NCBI GenBank assembly: GCA_005223375.1 | Contig: RXOD01004431.1 | Span: forward strand, 1-22,410 | Reading direction: 5' to 3' | Origin: Amoebophrya sp. AT5.2 | Lineage: Eukaryota; Sar; Dinophyceae; Syndiniales; Amoebophryaceae | Length of the DNA stretch: 22,410 bases | Shown: positions 10,045 to 19,014 of the stretch, one piece after another | Layout of the letters: each line of letters begins with the position of its first letter | Position numbering within the stretch: the first letter of the stretch is position 1 | The notes under the pieces: model-generated | What the model saw: the letters and a program-made list of their open reading frames with translations, nothing else | What the model was told of the DNA's origin: nothing | The model's database searches: none | Program-made: the position numbers and the translations under genes

Positions 10045-12426
10045 GTGGTCGCGGGTCGAAACATTCTCCAGGAAGAAGAAAAAAAGGGATAGTAAAAGTC
10101 GAGTTCGGAAGCGTCGCCGTCGGGTGCCGCAGGTACGGTGGTGGTGACCGAATCGGCGAGAGGCCAGTGGGGAATGGGTAAAGTGGGTTGTGCGCGGTCT
10201 GGGTGGTTGTGCTTCGTACGGAGCGGTGTTTCGTGGGACAGCGCCACTATCGTAGTGCCTGGGGGCGGCTTTTGCTTGTGCGTGCGCGGCCGGCCGAAGA
10301 TCAAAAGCAGCACAGCACGCTGGTTGTGCTGCTTGGGCTAGTGCAGAGAAGCGGTGCCGCTTTACGTCAACATGGTTGCCAGCTGTCGATTCGCCACTGC
10401 TGAGCTAAGATTCGGCAGTTCTTCCCAGCAGCGCAGCACAAAAATCGGATGCACCTTCCAATTCCCTGGCCACGTGGTGCTGCGTGTTTGCCTCGGGGAA
10501 GCGACGCTGACGAGTTTCGACGCAAGGACACAGAGTTTCCTTTGTCAACAGCTACCACGAACTCCATCGTTATATGTCCGCTAGCGTGCTTCATTCCATT
10601 CACTTTCACAAATCGACACTTTGCTACTTACAATGTGCTTTTGAAGATCCTTGATCTTCTTCGTATCTGTTGCTGGGTTTACACTGGCGTTCATCGCTCT
10701 TTTTCTCGTGCAGCTGACCGCCCGAACGAAACCCACTACTGTATGTGCTTGATGAGACATTCTGTACAACTTTTATCAAGGATATTGATATCTCCTACAA
10801 ATTTTTCGCTCCTTCTCGTCACGCCCACTGTCTCATCTTACGGTTTACGAATGGGCCCCCCACGAAAGTAGATATTAGCGGCACGAACACCAGCAGCTGG
10901 TGCCGGTGTCGGCGTCGCACAGGGACTGTCAAAGGGTAACATTCGATCTATTGATGCTCAATGCTTGTTTCCGGGTTACAGCGAACGAACCAGTTTCTTT
11001 TTAATTTGCTCTACACAGGAGCAGCAGCACGGATCGAAGCGGGGATGTGGCCGCATAGAGGCGTGCCACGTACGCGAAGAAGGCATGTGCCGAGGCGTTG
11101 TGAAGCCGCGAACACGAAAAGACGGCTGTTCGCAAGGACGCCGGAGCGTCGATCGAGCGCACACGATTAATAGGCGAGGGCCGTATTCGGATTCATTCGC
11201 TTCACCTTCACTCAGCCCGAAAAAAATAGAAAACGATGAGACGAAGAGACGCGAGCGCGACGGACTCGACGCGTGTGGCGGCTTCGGCGACGCCGGATGC
11301 GCCGAAGGAAAACTCGACCACATGCAAAGAAGCGCCTACTGACCCGGTTGGGAAAGCCGAAATTCGGAGGGGGGGTACTCCGTCAATGTTTGTCATCAGC
11401 AGTCGAAGAGAAGCGGTGGCAGCGCCCGTCGGATCCACGCTGGCCGGACGGCGGAAAGTGAGGCCCGCGGCGTTTCCGCTCGCGTGCGGCACCGAATAGA
11501 GCCATGGCGAACACATCGAGCCGTTGTAGTGACGCAAAACAGCCGGAGACGGAGACTGTCCACATCGACACTGCAACCCTTCGGATGTACTTCGTTCACG
11601 TTAGGACAAACAAAACGAGATAGCCTGCGTCGTCGCCGAACAGAGGGGCCGCATCGGAAAGTAGCGGCAGTAAGATTTTGTCGTGCAGCAGCAAAGGCAC
11701 ATGAGCGTCGGCGCACCCGTATTCCGGTGCTAAGGGCTCACAAAAGAAAATCCCATTCCCAGCCAACAAAGAAATCTGCGGCTGCAACCGGGAGGCTGGA
11801 CGATATTTTTCTGGGACTTGCAAACGTAATCTTAACGGTAACCCCAAGTGGTTGACTGGTGCGTTCGCGCCAAGAAATGGCCGACTCATTGAAGAGCGCC
11901 TGCGGGGCGGAGAAACGGCGTCGGTGGTGTGCAGATGGGCGAACGCGCACCCTCTTGCCTCGGAGACACAAACTACTCGTGGCCCCCAACGTTGCATTTC
12001 TGATACAAATACGTACTCGTTCTCGTGATGGAACCATCTGTCTGTACACTTGCTGATCCGTGAAAGAGAAAATCTAAATCGTGACCCTCGGTATTAGTGT
12101 GGCTTCGCCGATGGCAGAGCAAGATAGCCGTGCTTAAATGGATTCATTCGCACCAATTTTTGATCCCGATCATCGTGGTAACCATAATTATTGTCTAGCG
12201 ATCCTTGGCTGACTGTAAGCAGCAACGTAATCGATCTTAAATTACAAGATCAAACGAATTCGTGGTCATGAGCATGATCCTAGCCTTCAGTAGAGCGAGG
12301 TATGGAAATGGATCCACATTTTCTCGTAGCTTCGCCGCTAGTTCAAATCTTCTTTTACCGCTATCACGTGCAGGGACATCGGTGAGAAGGACCGAGTAGA
12401 CCAGGGTAGAAGACACTCCTTCCAAG
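10045..12426. other. Region after ARF copy 2 to the eL22 gene, no gene recognised
   Basis: The section to about 11010 is the diverged counterpart of 6395-7510, including the conserved block 10503-10652. A pyrimidine run ending in CGTGCAG (about 10711) matches a T-rich run ending CGCGCAG (about 7228), so a conserved 3' splice site is possible. From about 11010 to 12426 I see only Arg-rich frames (for example 11484-11855, 123 residues) with no family resemblance. The last part is the eL22 promoter and 5' UTR, ending ACTCCTTCCAAG before the ATG. Confidence 0.5.
10503..10652 (+). other. Conserved, possibly coding block downstream of ARF copy 2
   Basis: This is the partner of 7034-7168. The first 54 bases of the shared block (10502-10555) differ from copy 1 (7033-7086) at only five positions, about the same level as ARF exons, although the DNA around it has diverged strongly. 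The frame here continues open beyond the block to a stop near 10871, unlike copy 1. Confidence 0.3.
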
Positions 12427-13337
12427 ATGACGATCAAGGGCATGAAGAAGAAGACCGCCACCAAGGGCAAAAAGTCCGTGGTAAGACATCTAAATTTAGA
12501 TTTCTCGAAAGATGTGATTGTGAAATGAGACAGCCCCGTTCCCATACACCTGTTTTCGCACGAATCTGTTCACACTAGTGCGGATTATGATAGCGTCGGA
12601 CTCCTGAACAGCATTTGAAAAGCACGGAATTTCATACTCTGACTCTGAGCCTGAGTACCACGAGTTTAAATAAATCTCAATCGAGCTGTGCCATGGTGAC
12701 GCAAGTCCAATTGAAAAAACAGGTGACGTTCCTGGTCGACTGCCAGCAGCCGGTGGATGACAACATCCTGGACCCGTCCGGCCTCGAACAGTTCTTCCAG
12801 GACCGCATCAAGGTCAACAACAAAACCGGAAACCTCGGCGACAAAGTGAAGGTAATTTCTCGCTTTAGACATAGGCATAGAGGCTTTCGACCGAGCGAGG
12901 TGATTGAGACGTTTACCACGAGGCGACAGACGAATCAGACATAGCTGAGATACGCATTCGATAGGACTGATTGGTGCCCGGCACCAGACCAGAGCGAGCC
13001 GCAGTCACTGATTCTAATTCTGTTTTTCGGAAAATTGGAAGACAGTGGTCTCCCGTCCACATACTTCTGATGTATCCTCGCTGGACAAGAAGACAGTGGT
13101 TTCCCTTCCACATACTTCGCGTTCTACCTGCAACTCTACCGTCTTCAGGTTTCCCGCGAGAAGAGCAAGATCTCGGTCGCGGCGGAGCTTCCGTTCTCCA
13201 AGCGCTACCTCAAGTACTTGACGAAGAAGTACTTGAAGAAGCAGCAGCTCCGCGACTTCTTGCACGTGGTGGCCCCGAACAAGAAGACCTACGAGCTCCG
13301 CTACTTCAACATCAACGCCGATGACGAGGAGGATTAA
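12427..13337 (+). CDS. RPL22: 60S ribosomal protein eL22
   Basis: The exons are 12427-12480, 12723-12851 and 13149-13337. The two GT-AG introns (242 and 297 bases) are both phase 0. The product has 123 residues, typical for eL22. A basic Lys-rich N-terminus is followed by the eL22 core with [72 protein letters not shown] and an acidic end (DDEED). It is a structural protein of the large ribosomal subunit. Joining at the given sites restores a family-like protein without gaps. Unspliced reading from exon 2 would start at ATG 12693 inside the intron, which is an artefact. Confidence 0.95.
12852..13148 (+). other. eL22 intron 2 with an internal 29-base repeat
   Basis: The donor is GTAATTTC and the acceptor CCGTCTTCAG. 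Two 29-base units, 13039-13067 and 13090-13118, match at 27 of 29 positions and sit 51 bases apart near the 3' end. Both begin AAGACAGTGG and end CCACATACTTC. Confidence 0.85.
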
Positions 13338-14091
13338 GCGACTTCCTGGGTTGATGGTGGAATAACATTGGAAGAAAAACGCCCTTGGTTGTTGATCGTT
13401 GTCATGCCCTAGCAATTGAAGATGTGGCTACGGAGGAGGAGGAGAAGGTTTTCGGGAGCACTTTCATCCGCGCCTCTCGCTTTGTAGCCGGCAGCGAGTT
13501 CTGATTTTTGGCTACCTCTGGTTCCTGCTCAGAGAAATTGGAACGAGACGATGAGTGCTTTCTTACAGTGGTGGTCCCTCTCACAGAAAGAACCCTGCGA
13601 TGCCGGCCGGTGCCGGCGCATAGAAGATGTGGAAAATTTGTTCTACGTGTTCCTTCGATATTGCTCAACCGGTCGATGCCCGAATCAGCAGCTGCTTCTT
13701 TACCATTGACCCGTGGTTCCACAATCAATTTCGTCCCCTGCAAAGAAGCCCGTGCTCTGCTTTCTGATAGCGAAACATCGGCCGGGGCCGCAAAGCTTCC
13801 GCATCCACGGCGAGATCCGGACCATAGCGATCGTCCCTTGCACGGCTAATCTATCAGTCGTGAATGATTTCTTTTTACTTCTGATCGAGCTTGAAGTGTG
13901 CTGGCTCGTATAACTACATGGTTCCAGTTTTAACGATTCAGCTGCCATAGTCATGTCTCTGCATTTTCAGACGACCGAGTATCGACCGTTATTCGTTGTT
14001 CTGCTTTAACTCTATCGATTTCGATCCTTCCTGCTGTTTCCATCGATTGCTTGCATCGTCATAGAGTTACATTCATCCGCCCTCACAAAAG
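13338..14091. other. Intergenic region, nothing recognised
   Basis: This holds the 3' flank of eL22 and the upstream region of the helicase gene. Frames of 60-110 residues on both strands have no recognisable features. The end (CCGCCCTCACAAAAG before the ATG) is acceptor-like. Confidence 0.5.
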
Positions 14092-17000
14092 ATGTCGTTT
14101 TCCGCGCATGAGACTCGGCTCGTTTCGCGAACAGGAAAGGTTGCGCGAAACTACCAGCGCCAGGCGTTCGAAATCGCGAGTAACCAGAACGCCATCATCC
14201 ACATTACCACCGGAGGAGGAAAGACGCTCATTGCGCTGTTTCTCATCGACCACTTTCTTAGGGCACAACCAGCGAAAAAAGTTGTCTTCGTGGCTCCGAC
14301 GAACGAGTTGGTAGATCAGCAATCCGATGCGGTGCAGCGCGAGTGCATGGAGAGTGTCAGCGTACTACGGCTGCGGGGGAGCGTGGCTGGTAGTCGTAGA
14401 GACTGGGACGCGGCCGAGTGGAGGACGCAAATCGAGAGGAACAGCGTGATTGTGGGGACACCTGAAAAAATTCGGAGAGCGATTTCGAACATGGGGGCAT
14501 TACGCGTCGAGGACATCTCCTTCATTGTTTTTGACGAGTGCCACCACTGTCACGGGAGCTCCGCAATGGGACAAGTATGCCAGTTGCTGAAGCAGGGAAA
14601 AGGGCCCAGTGGGCGAGCCACTGGCCCGAGGGTTCTTGGATTAACCGCGAGCTTCGCTACTGGGTCGACGAAAAACCTCGAGCAGGACCGCCAGGATCTC
14701 GAAACGTTGCTTGATGCTAGTTTTTTTTCATTTGACGATTCTGGCGGACTCGGACACGAAGACACGGCGGAGAATGGTGGCGACCAAGGTACCGGTTCAG
14801 TAGTTGGCGGCGTTTTCCCATCTTCTGCGGAGCGGCGTGCGAGTCTGTCGTCTGCGAGCGTGGACGATGGAGTTGTGGACGAAGAAACCGTTGCTGAACA
14901 CGGAGTCGGAGACCCAGTCGGTCGGCCAGCTGACGATAGTGCGCTACTGTCTCGCGACGGAGTCAGCTGTGTACAAGTTGAATACGACACCAGTTTGACG
15001 GATGATCATGAAAAGACGGCCGAGACCATCGAGCTAAAGGTCAAGGAAGTGGTCGAAATGTTTGATTCGGCATTCGGGGTTTCGATAAAGAATCCGACGA
15101 AGCTCGCGGCGGCAGCGAAGCATGTCTACCTGCAGTGCGGTTTTCGTGGATTCCAATTCTATCTCTCCGAAGTCCTGCTCGAGCAACTCAAGGAAAAGGC
15201 GGACGAAGCGGCCGGCTGGACCCGTACGCAGGGCGACCCCGTAGCTGCTGAAAAGTGGCAGCAAAACGCGAAAAACATCAGCAAGCACTATTTGGAAATG
15301 CAGGCTGAGTTGCGCTCCAAAGCGGCAGCGTGGCGGAGCGAATTAAGAGCGCACAACGAAGACGAAGGCGCTGCCGCGAGCAATGGCCATGGTGGCGGCA
15401 GCCACGCTCTGGAGTCTTCGAAGAAGTTCGAGCGGTTGTTGGAATTGTGCCGCGAGTTGCGACTCGGCGAGGAGGCCAATGACCACTCGCGCTGCATTAT
15501 TTTTGTCGAGCAAGTTGCGGTTCTGGAGCCGATGCGCCACCAGCTGGAGGCCGCAGGACATCGCGTAGGCACCCTTGCTGGAAGGAACAAGAAAGGGGGC
15601 AGGGGAGCAGTGAGGGTGCGCTTTGTTTTGAGTAGCTACGAAATGCAAATGTGAGATAGCTGCTGCAGACGACAGGTAGTGATAGAGTGAAAACTGAACC
15701 GGTATAGGCAGTCGTGCTGTGTTGGCAAGGACATACGATGTGCATGAGCAGCGCTGTGAAAAACGCAGCTTCATCATCAAGTCGCAGCGGAAACGAAATC
15801 AATGACGAGTGAGCGCACTCTGCAAAAGTGAAATGAGCGTATCAACCAAGTACCACGATCACAAACAGGTTCTCGACAAGTTTCGCAGCGGAGAGATAAA
15901 TTTGCTCGTGGCAACGGCGGTGGCCGAAGAAGGAATCGACGTGCCAAAGTGCAACTACGTGATCCGCTACGACGAGGTGAAAACAGCGAAGTCGCACATT
16001 CAGGGAAGCGGGCGTGCTCGCGCAGCGAGCGCGTGGATTTTTTCCTTCGTCACTGATCTGAAGGAACTGGAAGGAGCCCGCCGGCGCATACAGGACGTGG
16101 CGCAAAATCAAGGCGTCGGCGTTTCCGAGGCAAGCCGCGCGCTCGCGTTCGAGCAGCATCAGGCGCGAATCTTTCCGGGCGTGCACCCGTGGCAGAAAGG
16201 GGACGAGAAGCACCGGCGCAGAAATATGCTGTGTGAACAAGGGGAGTCTGCAGAAGCTGATGTCGGGGTGCCTGTTTTCGGGCGCGCAACCGCGAGCGGT
16301 GCACAAAATCCTGACGCAGGTGGAGCCGTGCAAAGGAGTGACTGCGATGAGCTAGATTTCGCTGGGCCGCCGTCGCGAAGTGGCGCGTCGACCCAAACTT
16401 CTGCATTCTCAGCCACAGCCGCAGAGTCGGCCCATACGCACACGCCTTCCTCGAGCACCCCGGTCCCTCTCCCTTCCGGTCGCGGCAAACTCGACGTGGC
16501 AAACGCTGTCAGCATTTTAAACGAGTACGTGCAGAAGGTCCTCACGCAGTCGATCCCTGAAGACAGGCAGTACGAGTACCAGACCGACACTGTGCGCGAG
16601 CACCCGCACGAGACGCGCAAAACGCTGGCCAGCATCATGGTCCCGACGCCGGACGGAGAAAAGCGCATCACGCGACAGGACGTGGATGAGTTTTGGGGCG
16701 CCGTGACGCTGGCCAAGGTCGTGGACGGGAAAGTTCTGACTAAGTGGAAGGCAGGTGACCAGGACAAGCGGCGTTTCGCATACGTGGCGGCGGTGTTTCT
16801 CTCCTGGAAGTGGGATTGCCTGGACGAGTACAACCGGGCCACGGAACGCGCAAAACTCGCGACGCGGATGAAATGCGGACCCTACGAGCTACCGTCCGGC
16901 GTGAACATCCGCGCGAGCGCAAACCGAACGACCCCACAAGCTGGGGGCGCCAGAGCTGCAGCGAACGGAACCAATACCAACCCGAACCCGAACTACCGCG

Positions 17001-17230
17001 GGATGTTGGAGAGCTGGCTGCGGCGGGAAGGCAAGCCGCTGGATGCGTACGAGATAAGCACGAAGGCTACGGCCCTGGGGGGCATGTTCAAGGCGACGAT
17101 TCATCTCTTGGAGCCGAACGGAGGCACTGTCGTCGGGGAGGCGAAGGCCAAGAAAAAGGACGCGGAGGCGTCGGCAGTGAAAAGAGCACTCGTAGAAAAA
17201 GGCGTGATCGATATCGAAGAAGACCGGTAG
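14092..17230 (+). CDS. Dicer/RIG-I-class DExH helicase with dsRBD, no RNase III
   Basis: The proposed exons are 14092-15609 and 15851-17230 (965 residues). An N-terminal SF2 helicase shows a Q-like motif (RNYQRQAF, 20-27), Walker A TTGGGKT (39-45), Ia FVAPTNELVDQQ (66-77), DECH (148-151), LTAS (184-187), IIFVEQ (469-474), motif V LLVATAVAEEGIDVP (524-538) and motif VI QGSGRAR (557-563). An acidic Ser-rich insert (about 213-290) follows LTAS, then a helical hel2i-like region. After a low-complexity linker (about 620-715), residues 720-840 resemble the Dicer dimerisation domain (DUF283; NAVSILNEYVQKVL), and 887-956 form a dsRNA-binding domain (MFKATIHLL, AKKKDAEASAVKRAL). PAZ and RNase III domains are absent: the frame ends with a normal stop. 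It likely unwinds or translocates on dsRNA in RNA silencing or as a sensor. The exact intron edges are uncertain. Confidence 0.85.
15610..15850 (+). other. Helicase intron (edges uncertain)
   Basis: In-frame stops at 15652-15654 and 15803-15805 require removal of this interval between helicase motifs IV and V. The preferred GT-AG choice is GTGAGG (15610) to ACCAAG (15850), phase 0, giving GGRGA joined to YHDHKQVL. An alternative GT-AG pair in phase 1 starts at about 15632 and ends at 15809. Near the ends are imperfect inverted repeats, GGGTGCGCT (15614-15622) and AGCGCACTC (15812-15820), and a 5-base direct repeat AGTGA (15609-15613, 15827-15831). Confidence 0.6.
15637..15651 (-). repeat. CATTTGCATTTCGTA motif, reverse orientation
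   Basis: The reverse complement of this stretch is identical over 15 bases to 2155-2169. It lies 27 bases inside the helicase intron. Confidence 0.5.
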
Positions 17231-17920
17231 AGGAGCGGGACCCCATTCCAAAACGAGACCCACGCCCGAAACTGGTTGTGCAGGGAGACACTTTCATCAA
17301 AGGAAACGCCCCGGGTCCCCGCCAACTCATCCATCAGTAAAAAGCACGATACTGAGGTAGTTTGGTTCGCGCTGAAGAGTCCGGTATGATAATCCTTTTC
17401 CTTCCAAAAAATAATTCAAAGTTGCTTCGGCCGCCAGCTGCGGCAAATCGTGAGAGCCCTTCCTTGTCTTCTATTCAACAGCAAGAAGAGCAGTGGAGAG
17501 CTCGAGACCGACAGGGATCGAGCAGATTTTTCAACCCGTCTTCTTTGCTACTCGAAGTAGAGCCTAGACCTAGTCATCATTGTCGACGTCGTGGTCGTGC
17601 ATTGTCCTGGGCCACTCGGGCCATCACATTCGACTGCTTTGTATCAGATTGAGCGCTTTAGTCGATTAAGATCAAGAGAGGGAGAGAGAACTCGGACCAT
17701 CTTTCGAGTACGACTGTTGGTTTGATGTTCCCGGTGGAAATAAGTACTTAAGTCGATGGAAGAAGTTGTAGGCGCGGGCGCGGCACCATAAAGGCAAAAG
17801 CAAATTTTAGGAATAAATGATGACGGGCGCGGCCCCAGATGGCGGCTTCCCTAGCCAGCTGCCGTGATCAGCCATCGTACGACCATCGACTCGACGGTGC
17901 GGATTCTATGATACAGCTGG
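17231..17920. other. Intergenic region, nothing recognised
   Basis: This is the 3' flank of the helicase gene, with a purine-rich run (GAGAGGGAGAGAGAAC at about 17675) and no credible frame. Position 17362 starts a 96-codon frame without protein-family character. Confidence 0.5.
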
Positions 17921-18400
17921 ATGTCTTCCTTCCGTCCTTTCCTCCATGAGTTCACGCCGAACGACGTCTGCGCGCACTGTTGTCAGCCGAACCTGAACGG
18001 TTGCGAGGCGAGGCTCACGCCCTACGAGTGGTTCTCGTACCAGGTTTGGAATAGGTCCGCGCTCGATCGTTTCAAGGTGAACCTGAAAAAGCGGTTTGGG
18101 GGGGCGAACAACCTGCAGATCTGCGAGAACGTGCAGTGCGATCACCCGGTGCTCGGCTGCGGCTGGCTGCAGCAGGGCAAAACGCAGCTGCGCTGCGCGG
18201 CCTGCGGCGATCTGCGAGAATCGGTCGCTAACATGGAGACAGCGAGGACACAAGCTGGCGCGAAAGGAGCAAGAAATGGTGCTGGTGCCGGCGGGGGGCG
18301 GATGTTGTCCGGCGCGAAAGCCGTCGTGGGCTGCGGAAACGATCTCCGCTACGCAAACAAGTCGCGAACAGAGCAGTTTAGCGAGTTCTTCGAATCGTGA
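17921..18400 (+). CDS. Small Cys-rich protein, probably zinc-binding, unknown
   Basis: The product has 159 residues from the first ATG of the frame. Cysteines occur at 17, 20, 21, 28, 68, 73, 80, 92, 95 and 138. CAHC (17-20) and CAAC (92-95) have CxxC knuckle spacing, so one or two zinc sites are likely. The N-terminal 100 residues are well mixed, with aromatic residues (YEWFSYQVW at 35-43); residues 108-135 are a Gly/Ala linker; the end is polar. I do not recognise a family. Codon use (GC-rich third positions) and composition match the neighbouring real genes, unlike the surrounding DNA. It is probably a single-exon gene, although an upstream exon is possible. Confidence 0.6.
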   Translation: MSSFRPFLHEFTPNDVCAHCCQPNLNGCEARLTPYEWFSYQVWNRSALDRFKVNLKKRFGGANNLQICENVQCDHPVLGCGWLQQGKTQLRCAACGDLRESVANMETARTQAGAKGARNGAGAGGGRMLSGAKAVVGCGNDLRYANKSRTEQFSEFFES

Positions 18401-19014
18401 TGAAGTTGAAGTACGAGTATCGCAGATGTTGTTCTTGTTACCCCTTAGATGGCGTGGAAAAGCTGCAGCGGCGCGGCTCAAAGCACGAGAAAAAAAAATA
18501 TAGCGATGGCGCACGTGACGAAAATGTATGTGTTCCCCTCGATTTCCGTGATCGTAAAGAAAAACGTCTCGCAACGTAGCTTCGTCAAAATGCGCATCGA
18601 GCCTCCGCGATTTGAAATTTCCGCGACTGCCATGATTCGGTTCTTGGTGAAGTATAATAAATGAATTCGGTGCGGCTACTGGAATTCGGTGGTAAGCAGC
18701 TGCAATCGATCTGCTGCAGAAAGTCGTTCGCGTCCAGACACTTTTCGTACAAAGTTACGTAAGCGTTGTAGAAATTGAAAACGTCGGTCAGCGGACGTGG
18801 AGGTCGACTTCTGCTTTCGTGATGGTCGTGGTGGAAAGCATTGATTTAAAATGAAAGTACTATGATTGCACCCCTGCGTTCGTTTTCGTTTCCCCACCAG
18901 TTTCAGCGCAGGTTACAGTCCCCCCGGCTGTTCGAGCCTCCCGGCTGTTCGACCAAAGAAAAAGAAGTAAGTACTTCCACCTTTATACTTTTCGAAAAAA
19001 CCTTTGAACTGGAG
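18401..19014. other. Intergenic region/5' flank of the transporter gene
   Basis: No protein-like frame is seen to about 18860. A pyrimidine-rich run ending TTTCCCCACCAG (about 18889-18900) looks like a 3' splice or trans-splice acceptor, and AAGAAGTAAGTACTTC (18964-18979) contains a consensus-like GTAAGT donor. An intron in the 5' UTR is therefore possible. The transporter frame is open back to an ATG at 18862, but this part is compositionally unlike the rest. Confidence 0.45.

Noticed and set aside
11484..11855. A 123-residue Arg-rich plus-strand frame
   Set aside because: Composition is typical of a random frame in this DNA; no domain and no conserved partner.
15609..15828. An AG-AG intron giving GAEMSVSTKYHD at the helicase junction
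   Set aside because: It restores a helicase-like MS motif but needs non-canonical ends. The GT-AG choice 15610-15850 also keeps the frame; transcripts would decide.
15809..17230. The second half of the helicase as an independent gene
   Set aside because: It begins inside helicase domain 2 just before motif V and lacks a start codon in a suitable place; the first half ends at the same point.
18862..19014. An upstream start for the SLC44 gene at ATG 18862
   Set aside because: A pyrimidine tract with CAG (18900) lies after this ATG and the added 51 residues differ in composition from the rest; retained only as an alternative.
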